Source: JAFAZJ01 sp964437145 (GTDB lineage Bacteria; Pseudomonadota; Alphaproteobacteria; Reyranellales; Reyranellaceae). Taken from it: 64,000 nucleotides of DNA. How positions within the stretch are numbered: position 1 is the first letter of the stretch; each line of letters begins with the position of its first letter. Below, in pieces: positions 46,835-54,926 of this stretch. Under the pieces are notes generated by a model. The model saw only the letters and a list, made by a program, of their open reading frames with translations, made no database searches and was not told the origin of the DNA. Location of the stretch: contig CAYTFW010000004.1 of assembly GCA_964437145.1 (NCBI GenBank), forward strand, positions 1 to 64,000, read 5' to 3'. A program made the translations under genes and the position numbers.

Positions 46835-48112
46835 ATGAACGAGCGGACGACCAGTGGCGGCAGGCGCCGCTTTCTCGCGCGTGCCGGTCTTGTTGGCGGT
46901 GCTGCGCTTGCCGGCGGGCTGTCGCCGGTGCGCGCGCTGGCCAAGGGCGAGGAGAACCTGCCGCCCAATGTCCCGGAATGGATGCGTAGCCTGGGGCCGG
47001 GCGTCACCGCGTCGCCCTATGGCGCGCCCTCGCCGTTCGAAAAGTCCGTCGTGCGGCGCAGCGTGGAGTGGCTGACGGCGACCGAGCAATCCTCGATCAA
47101 CTTCACCCCGCTGCACGCCCTCGAAGGCATTATCACACCCAGCGGGCTGTGCTTCGAGCGGCATCACGGCGGCGTGCCGGAGATTGACCCGGATCAGCAC
47201 CGGCTGATGATCCACGGCATGGTCGAACGGCCGTTGCTGTTCACCATGGACGACATCGTGCGCTTTCCGTCGGTGAGCCGCGTCTACTTCCTCGAGTGCC
47301 CGGCCAATGGCGGCATGGAGTGGAAGGGCGCGCAGATGGATGGCGTCCAGTTCACCCATGGCATGGTCCATTGCTGCGAGTGGACCGGCGTGAAGCTGTC
47401 GACGCTGTTGGCCGAGGCCGGCGTAAGCCCGTCGGCGAAGTGGCTCCTGGCGGAAGGCGCCGACGCCGCGGCCATGACCCGCTCGATTCCACTGGAGAAG
47501 GCGCTCGACGACTGCCTTGTCTGCTACGCGCAGAACGGAGAGCGCATCCGGCCGGAGAACGGCTACCCGCTGCGGCTCATGGTGCCGGGCTGGGAAGGCA
47601 ACGTGAACATCAAATGGCTGCGCCGCATCAAGCTCGGCGACCGCCCGTGGCACCATCGCGAGGAGACCTCGAAGTACACGGACCTGATGCCCGACGGAAA
47701 GGCGCGGCAGTTCACCTTCCTCATGGAGGCGAACTCGGTGATCACGTCGCCCTGTCCGGAGAAGCCGATAAAGCACGGCAAAGGCTTCCACGAGATCAGA
47801 GGCATCGCCTGGTCGGGAAGCGGCAAGATCCGCCGCGTCGATGTGTCGACCGACGGTGGCGACAATTGGCGTACGGCGGAGCTGCAGGAGCCGGTGCTAT
47901 CGAAGGCCCTGACTCGCTTCCGCGTGCCGTGGACCTGGGATGGCGCGCCGGCGCTGCTGCAGTCGCGCGCCATCGACGAGAGCGGCTACGTGCAGCCGAC
48001 GATCGAGCAGTTGCGCAAGGCGCGCGGCGTGAACTCGATCTACCACAAGAACTCCATCCATACCTGGCGTCTGAACGCCGATGGCACGGTCAACAATGTT
48101 CAGATCATCTAG
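46835..48112 (+). CDS. soxC: Sulfite dehydrogenase/sulfane dehydrogenase molybdenum subunit SoxC
   Basis: Sulfite-oxidase-family molybdopterin enzyme of the SoxCD complex, which oxidises the SoxY-bound sulfane sulfur. The 425-residue protein has a twin-arginine signal (GRRRFLARAGLVGG) and the molybdenum-ligating Cys155 in FLECPANGG. A C-terminal dimerisation domain begins at about residue 300. The last 32 bp overlap soxD. Confidence 0.94.
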   Translation: MNERTTSGGRRRFLARAGLVGGAALAGGLSPVRALAKGEENLPPNVPEWMRSLGPGVTASPYGAPSPFEKSVVRRSVEWLTATEQSSINFTPLHALEGIITPSGLCFERHHGGVPEIDPDQHRLMIHGMVERPLLFTMDDIVRFPSVSRVYFLECPANGGMEWKGAQMDGVQFTHGMVHCCEWTGVKLSTLLAEAGVSPSAKWLLAEGADAAAMTRSIPLEKALDDCLVCYAQNGERIRPENGYPLRLMVPGWEGNVNIKWLRRIKLGDRPWHHREETSKYTDLMPDGKARQFTFLMEANSVITSPCPEKPIKHGKGFHEIRGIAWSGSGKIRRVDVSTDGGDNWRTAELQEPVLSKALTRFRVPWTWDGAPALLQSRAIDESGYVQPTIEQLRKARGVNSIYHKNSIHTWRLNADGTVNNVQII

Positions 48113-48770
48113 GTGCGGTCCGCTGGCGGTGATCGCCGCCGTGTTCCTGTTGTCGGGCCTGGGCGACGCCTTCGCGCAGGATCGGGCGCCGCCGCAGCGC
48201 TTCGGTTTCGGCCGCGCCGCGACGGCCGCGGAGATCAAGGGCTGGGACATCGACGTGCGCGCCGATGACGGCCTGGGCTTGCCGCCGGGCAAGGGCACGG
48301 TCGCCGCGGGCGAGAAGCTCTACCAGGAGCAATGCGCCTCCTGCCACGGCGAGTTCGGCGAAGGCAACGGTCGCTGGCCGGAGCTGATCGGCGGCGAGAA
48401 GAGCCTGAAGTCCGACGATCCGCGCAAGACCGTCGCCAGCTTCTGGCCCTACGCGCCCGGCATATTCGACTATGTCCGGCGCACCATGCCGTTCGCCGCG
48501 CCGCAGTCGTTGAGCGACGACGACACCTATTCCATCGTCGCCTATCTGCTGAACATTAACGACCTGCTGCCGGCCGATGCCACGCTCGACGCCGCCACGT
48601 TGAAGGCGATCCGCATGCCCAATCGCGACGGGTTCGTGCAGGGGGATCCACGCCCTGATGTGCCCGCGGGCGAACCCTGCATGAGCAAATGCCGGAAGGA
48701 GCCGCCCAAGATCACCAGCGACCTCGCCCAGCGTCTGGGCGTGACGCCCGACAATCGGGGACAAAAGTGA
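48081..48770 (+). CDS. soxD: SoxD-like one-heme cytochrome c subunit
   Basis: Electron-accepting partner of SoxC. The 229-residue protein has a signal peptide (to about FAQ at residue 33) and one heme site CASCH at residues 85-89, with a candidate Met ligand in RTMPFAAPQ. The Paracoccus SoxD has two hemes and is much longer; the second heme domain is absent here and instead the C-terminus has a CMSKC pair. It starts within soxC; the ATG at 48096 is an alternative start. Confidence 0.82.
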   Translation: MARSTMFRSSRCGPLAVIAAVFLLSGLGDAFAQDRAPPQRFGFGRAATAAEIKGWDIDVRADDGLGLPPGKGTVAAGEKLYQEQCASCHGEFGEGNGRWPELIGGEKSLKSDDPRKTVASFWPYAPGIFDYVRRTMPFAAPQSLSDDDTYSIVAYLLNINDLLPADATLDAATLKAIRMPNRDGFVQGDPRPDVPAGEPCMSKCRKEPPKITSDLAQRLGVTPDNRGQK

Positions 48771-48838
48771 ACGCAAGCATCTAGAATGGACGTCGCCCGC
48801 GCCTGGTGAGCGGGCCGATGAAGCAGGGGGGAAAAACC

Positions 48839-49132
48839 ATGATTCTCGACAGGGCGGCTCTTGCCACCGCGCTTGTGCTGATGAGCGCCGCGCCGGCCAT
48901 GGCCCAGACAGGCCAGGCCATGGCGCAGACCTGCTACGTCTGCCACGGGCCGGGCGCCAAGGGCGCCGGCCAGATCGTGGCGCTGGCCGGCCTGCCCAAG
49001 GATCACCTCGCGCGCCAGATGGCCGACTTCAAGGCCGACAAGCGGCCGGGCACGATCATGAACCGCATCGCCAAGGGGTACACCGACGAGCAGCTCGCGC
49101 TGATCGCCGAGTATCTCGCGGCGCAGAAGTAG
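48839..49132 (+). CDS. Small c-type cytochrome, probable sulfide dehydrogenase cytochrome subunit
   Basis: A 97-residue periplasmic cytochrome with a signal peptide ending in AMAQ and heme site CYVCH at residues 32-36. It directly precedes the flavocytochrome c flavoprotein gene by 11 bp, so it is probably the FccA/SoxE electron acceptor. The ATG at 48839 is favoured by AGGGGGG upstream. Confidence 0.82.
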   Translation: MILDRAALATALVLMSAAPAMAQTGQAMAQTCYVCHGPGAKGAGQIVALAGLPKDHLARQMADFKADKRPGTIMNRIAKGYTDEQLALIAEYLAAQK

Positions 49133-49143
49133 GCGAGGACGCC

Positions 49144-50424
49144 ATGCGCACGACACGCCGTCGTTTCCTGAAGTCGGCCGCCGCGACGAGCGCCGGCCTT
49201 TCGCTGCTGGGCGCGCCTGCCATCGCGCAGGGCGTCGCCGGCAAGGTGGTGGTGGTCGGTGGCGGCTTCGGCGGCGCCACGGCCGCGAAGTACCTCAAGC
49301 TCGCCAACGCCAAGCTCGATGTCACGCTGATCGAGCGCGACGACCGGTACATCACCTGCCCGTTCTCGAACTACGTGCTGGGCGGCTTCCGCAAGATCGA
49401 GGAGAACGTCCAGACCTTCGACGCGCTCACCAAGCTCGGGGTCAAGGTGACCAAGGGCGAGGCGGCCGGTATCGACGCGCCAGGCCGCCTGCTGCGGCTG
49501 TCGAGCGGCAGCCGCATCACCTATGACAAGCTGATCGTCTCGCCCGGCATCGAGCTGAACTACAAGGGCGTGCCGGGCTACGACGAGTCGCTGGCCGACA
49601 AGTTGCCCCATGCCTGGAAAGCAGGGCCGCAGACGACCTTGCTGCGCAGCCAGCTCGAGGCGATGCCGGATGGCGGCACCTTCATCATGGTGGCCCCAGC
49701 CAATCCGTTCCGCTGCCCGCCCGGCCCGTATGAGCGTGTCAGCACCATCGCCTGGTACTTCAAGAACCACAAACCGAAGTCGAAGATCCTGATCCTCGAC
49801 GCCAAGGACGCGTTCTCCAAGCAGGGTCTGTTCCAGGCGGCATGGGAGTCGGAGTATCCCGGCATGATCACCTGGATCGCCGGCAAGGACGGCGGCAAGG
49901 TCGAGAGCGTCGACGCCGCGTCCATGACGGTGAAGTCGGGCTTCGGCAGCGAAAAGGGCGCGGTGATCAACGTCATTCCGCCGCAGACCGCCGGGCGCAT
50001 CGCCATCGATGGCGGGCTGACCGACGATCGCGGCTGGTGTGCCGTCGATCCGCAGACCTTCGCCTCGCGCAAGGCGGAACACGTCTACGTGATCGGCGAC
50101 GCTTCGATTGCCGGCGCCATGCCGAAATCCGGCACGGCGGCCAACGTCCAGGGCAAGGTCGCAGCCGCCGCCATCGTCGCCGCGCTCGATGGCAAGGCGG
50201 CGACGGCACCGGCGCTGCTGAACATCTGCTACAGCCTGGTGACGCCGGATTACGGCATCTCGACCACCGACGTCTATCAGGTGACGGCCGATCGCGGCAT
50301 CATTGCCACGCCGAACGCTGGCGGCGTCAGCCCGCGAGTGCCCACCGCGATGGGCGAGCGCAAGCTGGAAGCCGAGTACACCCGCGCCTGGTATCAGGCG
50401 ATCACGACGGATACCTGGGGCTGA
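49144..50424 (+). CDS. fccB: Flavocytochrome c sulfide dehydrogenase flavoprotein FccB/SoxF
   Basis: Periplasmic FAD enzyme that oxidises sulfide and passes electrons to a cytochrome c. The 426-residue protein has a twin-arginine signal (TRRRFLKSAAA), the dinucleotide-binding GGGFGG at 39-44, Cys72 (YITCPFSN), which matches the covalent FAD attachment cysteine, and the redox pair Cys191 (FRCPPGPYER) and Cys362 (NICYSLVTPDYG). In mature numbering these fall close to Cys42, Cys161 and Cys337 of the Allochromatium enzyme. Confidence 0.92.
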   Translation: MRTTRRRFLKSAAATSAGLSLLGAPAIAQGVAGKVVVVGGGFGGATAAKYLKLANAKLDVTLIERDDRYITCPFSNYVLGGFRKIEENVQTFDALTKLGVKVTKGEAAGIDAPGRLLRLSSGSRITYDKLIVSPGIELNYKGVPGYDESLADKLPHAWKAGPQTTLLRSQLEAMPDGGTFIMVAPANPFRCPPGPYERVSTIAWYFKNHKPKSKILILDAKDAFSKQGLFQAAWESEYPGMITWIAGKDGGKVESVDAASMTVKSGFGSEKGAVINVIPPQTAGRIAIDGGLTDDRGWCAVDPQTFASRKAEHVYVIGDASIAGAMPKSGTAANVQGKVAAAAIVAALDGKAATAPALLNICYSLVTPDYGISTTDVYQVTADRGIIATPNAGGVSPRVPTAMGERKLEAEYTRAWYQAITTDTWG

Positions 50425-50503
50425 CCGGGTGCGGCGGTGGCGCGCATGGCGTTGTCGCGCGCCGCGACCCATATCTCGCGGCAGTGTCGTTGGAGGGCGT
50501 TGC

Positions 50504-50881
50504 ATGAAATGGCTTGGACCGGCCGCCGTGGGCATGATCGTGGGTCTCGTCGCGACATCGACGCAGGCGCAGGACGTCGCCGCCGGTGAGCGCCTATTCA
50601 AGCGTCACTGCGGCATCTGCCACGTCGCCGAGAAAGACAGCACGCGTCGCCTGCAGGGGCCCAACCTGTTCGGCCTGATCGGCCGCAAGGCCGGCACGAT
50701 CGAGGGCTTCCGCTATTCCGAAGCCAACAAGAACTCCGGCATCATCTGGAGCGCCGAGACCCTCGAACCCTATCTCGCCGACCCGCGCGAGGTGATCAAA
50801 GGCACCACCATGGCCTTCGTCGGCGTGAAAAAGGCCGACGAGCGCAAGGCGATCATCGAGTTCCTGGAAGCGCAAAAATAG
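50504..50881 (+). CDS. Cytochrome c, class I
   Basis: A 125-residue protein from the ATG at 50504 (TGGAGG upstream) with a signal peptide cleaved before QDVAAGERL, heme site CGICH at residues 36-40 and a Met ligand in GTTMAFVGVK. GPNLFGLIGRKAGTIEGFRYS is typical of soluble cytochrome c2/c550. Probably carries electrons from the Sox and Fcc enzymes to a terminal oxidase. Last gene of the sulfur locus. Confidence 0.88.
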   Translation: MKWLGPAAVGMIVGLVATSTQAQDVAAGERLFKRHCGICHVAEKDSTRRLQGPNLFGLIGRKAGTIEGFRYSEANKNSGIIWSAETLEPYLADPREVIKGTTMAFVGVKKADERKAIIEFLEAQK

Positions 50882-50885
50882 TCGC

Positions 50886-50950
50886 TGTCATCCCGAGCGC
50901 AGCGAGGGATCTAGGCCGACCCTGGATCCCTCGCTGCGCTCGGGATGACA
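50886..50950. repeat. REP-like palindrome, second copy
   Basis: Same family as 25449-25515: TGTCATCCCGAGCGCAGCGA at 50886-50905 is mirrored up to 50950. It separates convergent genes, and its right arm encodes the last residues and stop of the Gfo/Idh/MocA gene. Confidence 0.87.
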
Positions 50951-51963
50951 ACCGTCCGCTTCGTCCGCGCCGCTTCGAAGATCGCGTCGGCCAACACCGC
51001 CATCGCCACGCCCGAAGCGGCGTTCGCCTCCGGCTGAGCCCGCCGGCCGATCGCGTCGAGGAAGATCGCGAACTGCGCCGCCATGCCCTGGATCGGCGAT
51101 AAGGGCATGAACCCGCGGCGCTGCGGGCTCTCGTAGAGCGGCATCCAGCTTCCGTCGTCCTGCGGCATCAGCAGGCATTTCCGGGTCGAGAGCGCATCGA
51201 GCATGAAGTCGACCGAGGCCTGGCCCTGGTCGCCGGTGATGGTCAGCCGCTTGCGCGAGAAGGCGCCACGCGCAAATTCGTCGGCGTGCTCGCCCGGCAC
51301 GATGCACGAAGCGTCGACGCGGGCCACCGGCCCGTCGCGCCAGTTCAGCGTGATGGCGGCGATGTCCTCGAAGCCGCGGCCCAGCCGCTCGACCAGGGTC
51401 GCCGACACCTCGTCGGGCAGCCGCCCCATGATCCAGCACATCAGGTCGAGCACGTGCACCGCGTCGTTGAGCACGACGCCGGCGTCGCGCCTGGGACGCT
51501 TCAGGCTGATGAACTCCGCCACGATCATCGATGGCGCGCCGACGCCGGCCGCGCGTACGTGCTCGCGCAGCGCCCGCGCGGCGGGATGGATGCGCAGCAG
51601 GTAGCCGACCTGGACGACGCGCTGGCGCGCTGCGGCGCGCTCGGCGATCTCGCGGGCCTGCGTGGCGTTCATCGCCATCGGCTTTTCGATGAAAAGGTCG
51701 CGGCCGGCCTCCAGCGCCGCCATGGCTATCGCGTGATGCAGATCGCTGGGCGCGGCGATATCGAGCGCGTCGCAATCGCCCAGCGCCTCGCGCCAATCGG
51801 CGACGATGCGCGCCTTCGGGTGCGCTTTGGCGGCGGCCTCGCGCGCCGCGGGCGAGGAGTCGGCGATGATCAGCGCAGCCTCGTACTCCAGCGCCGCCCA
51901 GGCGCGCGCGTGCTGCGCGCCGAAGGCGCCGTAGCCGACCTGCAGGATACGCGGTGCGATCAA
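50911..51963 (-). CDS. Gfo/Idh/MocA-family oxidoreductase
   Basis: A 350-residue NAD(P)-dependent sugar or inositol dehydrogenase-like protein: N-terminal Rossmann ILQVGYGAFGAQHARAW and the family motif LFIEKPMAMN. Substrate unknown. The final residues (VVIPSAARDPGSA) come from the REP-like repeat, so the native C-terminus was probably replaced by repeat insertion. Its ATG overlaps the stop of the amidohydrolase gene (ATGA). Confidence 0.86.
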   Translation of the reverse strand: MIAPRILQVGYGAFGAQHARAWAALEYEAALIIADSSPAAREAAAKAHPKARIVADWREALGDCDALDIAAPSDLHHAIAMAALEAGRDLFIEKPMAMNATQAREIAERAAARQRVVQVGYLLRIHPAARALREHVRAAGVGAPSMIVAEFISLKRPRRDAGVVLNDAVHVLDLMCWIMGRLPDEVSATLVERLGRGFEDIAAITLNWRDGPVARVDASCIVPGEHADEFARGAFSRKRLTITGDQGQASVDFMLDALSTRKCLLMPQDDGSWMPLYESPQRRGFMPLSPIQGMAAQFAIFLDAIGRRAQPEANAASGVAMAVLADAIFEAARTKRTVVIPSAARDPGSA

Positions 51964-53129
51964 ATGCCGAACGCGGCGCGAGCGTTATCGCCGAGGATGC
52001 GCGGGCGTGCCGCTACCGGCATGGCGTCGACCATGTGCTCGAGCTCGGCCAGGTAATCGCCAGTGTGGTCGGGATGCGGATAGTCGCTGGCCCAGAAGAA
52101 GCGGTCGGTGCCGTAGAGGTCGAGCAGCGCCGGGATGGTGTGCTCGTCAGGATCGGCGGAGATCCAGACCTGGCGGCGGAAGTACTCGCTCGGCTTGTGC
52201 TTCAATGGCGCGCGGCCGCCGATATAAGTCGAGGTGACCACGCCGTCGAGGCGGTCGAGCCAGTAGCCGATCCAGCCTGCGCCAGACTCGAGGATGATCA
52301 GCTTGAGCTTCGGAAAGCGATCGAAGGTCGCGAACTGGAAGAACGTGGTGAAGGCCTCGCGCACGCCGTTGGCCGCCGACACCGAGGCGAGCAGCGACAT
52401 GCGATGCTGATCCTCGAAGCGCTGGCCGCGCAGGCGGAAGGGCTCGAACGAGGGGTGGATCGCGATCGGCACGTCGAGCTCGACGGCCTTGGCGTAGACC
52501 GGGTCATGCACCGGATCACCATGCGCCTTGCGCGTCCAGGTGAAGGGCACCACGAACGCGCCGCGGCAGCCGTCCTTCACCGCGCGCTCCAGCTCGGCGG
52601 CGGCGGCTTGCGGGTCGCCCAGCGACAGATGCGCAATGGGCACCAGCCGGCCCTTCGACGGGCGGCAGAAATCGGCGATCCACCGATTGTAGGCGCGGCA
52701 ATAGGCCTGCGACAGCTCGGCGTCTTCGAGCTCGGCCTCCCACAGGATGCCCAAGGTCGGATAGAGGATCGCCTTGTCGAGGTTCTCCGCCTGCAGCAGC
52801 TTCAGGCGTTGGCCGGCGTCGCAGGCGCCGAAGGGCATGTTCGCGGTGTAGGTCTTGTCGGGGTGCGGCTTGAAGGCGTCGAGCTCCTTCTGGCCCATGC
52901 GGCCCAAGGTGGCGGGATATCCCTTGCGCGTCATCTTCGAGGGCTGGCCGCCGATCTCGAGATACTCCAGCCCGTCGGCGTCGCGCTTGATGCGCATGGC
53001 GCGGTCGCGATAGCGCGCCTCGATGTAAGTGTCCCACAGATCGCCCGGCTCGAGCACGTGGCCGTCGGCGTCGATGGCGCCGGGATGCTTGAAGCGATGG
53101 ACCGAGGAGAGATCGAATACCGGCTGCAT
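51960..53129 (-). CDS. Amidohydrolase family 2 (ACMSD-like) protein
   Basis: A 389-residue metal-dependent hydrolase or decarboxylase: AIDADGHVLEP at residues 18-28 (Asp20, His24), IAIHPSFEPF, and FFWASDYPHPDH near the C-terminus give the metal ligands. The ATG at 53129 has GGAGA before it. It is the first gene of a two-gene unit with the Gfo/Idh/MocA gene. Confidence 0.84.
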   Translation of the reverse strand: MQPVFDLSSVHRFKHPGAIDADGHVLEPGDLWDTYIEARYRDRAMRIKRDADGLEYLEIGGQPSKMTRKGYPATLGRMGQKELDAFKPHPDKTYTANMPFGACDAGQRLKLLQAENLDKAILYPTLGILWEAELEDAELSQAYCRAYNRWIADFCRPSKGRLVPIAHLSLGDPQAAAAELERAVKDGCRGAFVVPFTWTRKAHGDPVHDPVYAKAVELDVPIAIHPSFEPFRLRGQRFEDQHRMSLLASVSAANGVREAFTTFFQFATFDRFPKLKLIILESGAGWIGYWLDRLDGVVTSTYIGGRAPLKHKPSEYFRRQVWISADPDEHTIPALLDLYGTDRFFWASDYPHPDHTGDYLAELEHMVDAMPVAARPRILGDNARAAFGI

Positions 53130-53234
53130 GGCCGTCTCCGTCGTGATGGGTTTCACCCTGCTCCGCAAGGATAGGACTCGTGCCGGTGGCCGGCAAATTG
53201 CATCATTCCGCATGGTGCGATGACGGAGCGGGCC

Positions 53235-54737
53235 ATGAAGCGCTTGATTCTTGCGGCGGCGATCCTTTCGAGCTTGACGATTCCCGCCGGCGCGCAGACC
53301 ACGCTGCGCGTCGGCATCGGCAGCGACCCCGACGCGCTCGATCCCACGCTGTCGCGCACGGTGGCAGGCCGGCAAGTCTTCGCCGCGCTGTGCGACAAGC
53401 TGATCGACATCGATGAGAAGCTCAACCTGGTGCCACAGCTCGCGACATCATGGGCGTGGTCGGCCGACGGCCGCACGCTGACGATGAAGCTGCGCCCGGG
53501 CGTGACCTTCCACGACGGCGAGACGATGGACGCGGCGGCGGTGAAGGCATCGCTCGATCGGCATCTCACCCTGACCGGCTCGACGCGGCGCAACGAGATG
53601 GGGCCGATCAAGGAGATCGTGGCGGCGGCGCCGGACACCGTGACCATCCAGCTCAACGAGCCATTTGCGCCGCTGGTCGCGGCCCTGGCCGATCGCGCCG
53701 GCATGATCATGTCGCCCAAGGCGATCGCCGCCCTCGGCGACAAGTTCGGCAACGCGCCGGTCTGCGCCGGGCCGTTCAAGTTCGTGCGCCGCGTGGCGCT
53801 CGACCGGATAGAGCTGGAGAGATTCGCGGGCTACTGGGACGCCGGCAACATCCACCTCGACCGCATCATCTACCTGCCGATCCCCGACAGCACCGTGCGC
53901 CTGAACAACCTCAAGGCCAACAGCCTCGACCTGATCGAGGCGGTGCTGCCCAGCGACGTCGCCGACATCAAGAGGGATGCGCGGGTCCGCGTCGCCGCCG
54001 GGCCGGGCCTGTCGGCAGTCTATATTTCCTTCAACATCGCCAATGGCCCGCGCGCCCAGGCGCCGATCAACAAGCTGGCGAAGCTGCGCGAGGCGCTTGA
54101 CTGGGCGATCGATCGCGAGGCGCTGGTGAAGGTGCTGTCGGACGGCGTCTACACGCCGGGCAACCAGTCGGTGGCGCCGGGCACAGCGTTTTACACCCGG
54201 AGCGTGCCGGTGCCGAAGCGCGACGTGGCCAAGGCCAAGGCGCTGATCAAGGAGGCCGGTTTCGACGGCGTGAAGCTGCATATGTCGGTGCCCAACACGA
54301 CGGAGTTCAAGCAGGCCGCCGAGATCCTGCAGGGCATGGTGGGCGAGGCCGGCTTCGACATGGAGCTGCAACTGTTCGAGACCGCGACCTTGCTGCGCGA
54401 CTGGGTGGCGGGCGGCTTCGAGAGCCTGCTGATCCTGTGGAGCGGCCGCGTCGACATCGACGGCAACATCTACAGCTTCAAGGCCTGCGACGGCGCGCTC
54501 AACGGCGGCAAGTACTGCAACGCCGAGGTCGACAAGCACCTCAAGGAGGCGCGCGGCCGCGTTGATCTGCCCGGGCGGCTGAGCGCCTACGACGCGGCGG
54601 CGACGATCTATCTCGCGGAGCGGCCGTACATCTACCTCTATCACCGCACCAACATCTTCGGGCACTCGGCGAAGCTCGACGGTCTGCGCCTGATTCCCGA
54701 CGGGCTGATGCGGGTCCAAGGACTGAGGCTGAAATAG
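53235..54737 (+). CDS. ABC transporter binding protein, family 5 (peptide/opine type), orphan
   Basis: A 500-residue periplasmic binding protein with a signal peptide ending PAGAQ and the family features LRVGIGSDPDALDPTLSR and LRPGVTFHDGETMDAAAVKA. The ATG at 53235 has GGAG 7 bases upstream. No permease or ATPase gene of this family is adjacent, so it either serves a distant transporter or is a stand-alone receptor. Confidence 0.87.
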   Translation: MKRLILAAAILSSLTIPAGAQTTLRVGIGSDPDALDPTLSRTVAGRQVFAALCDKLIDIDEKLNLVPQLATSWAWSADGRTLTMKLRPGVTFHDGETMDAAAVKASLDRHLTLTGSTRRNEMGPIKEIVAAAPDTVTIQLNEPFAPLVAALADRAGMIMSPKAIAALGDKFGNAPVCAGPFKFVRRVALDRIELERFAGYWDAGNIHLDRIIYLPIPDSTVRLNNLKANSLDLIEAVLPSDVADIKRDARVRVAAGPGLSAVYISFNIANGPRAQAPINKLAKLREALDWAIDREALVKVLSDGVYTPGNQSVAPGTAFYTRSVPVPKRDVAKAKALIKEAGFDGVKLHMSVPNTTEFKQAAEILQGMVGEAGFDMELQLFETATLLRDWVAGGFESLLILWSGRVDIDGNIYSFKACDGALNGGKYCNAEVDKHLKEARGRVDLPGRLSAYDAAATIYLAERPYIYLYHRTNIFGHSAKLDGLRLIPDGLMRVQGLRLK

Positions 54738-54742
54738 GAGGG

Positions 54743-54872
54743 CTCTCCCTCTCCCCGCGAGCGGGGAGAGGGTCGGGGTGAGGGGGAGCTTCAGGTTGCG
54801 CACGATCACGGTGCGTCACTCGATTCAGCCCCTCACCCCAACCCTCTCCCCGCAGGCGGGGAGAGGGAGAAC
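54743..54872. repeat. Long inverted repeat of CTCTCCCC type
   Basis: The arms at 54743-54785 and 54829-54872 are about 43 bp and nearly perfect complements, and each contains a smaller hairpin CTCTCCCCGC...GCGGGGAGAG. The 43-bp centre is unrelated. It fills most of the space between the binding-protein gene and rtcB, and could act as a terminator. Confidence 0.85.
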
Positions 54873-54926
54873 AAGTTTGACGAACCACCTCTGGGGGCGT
54901 ACAAGCCGCGCCCCCTGGAGGCTGAG

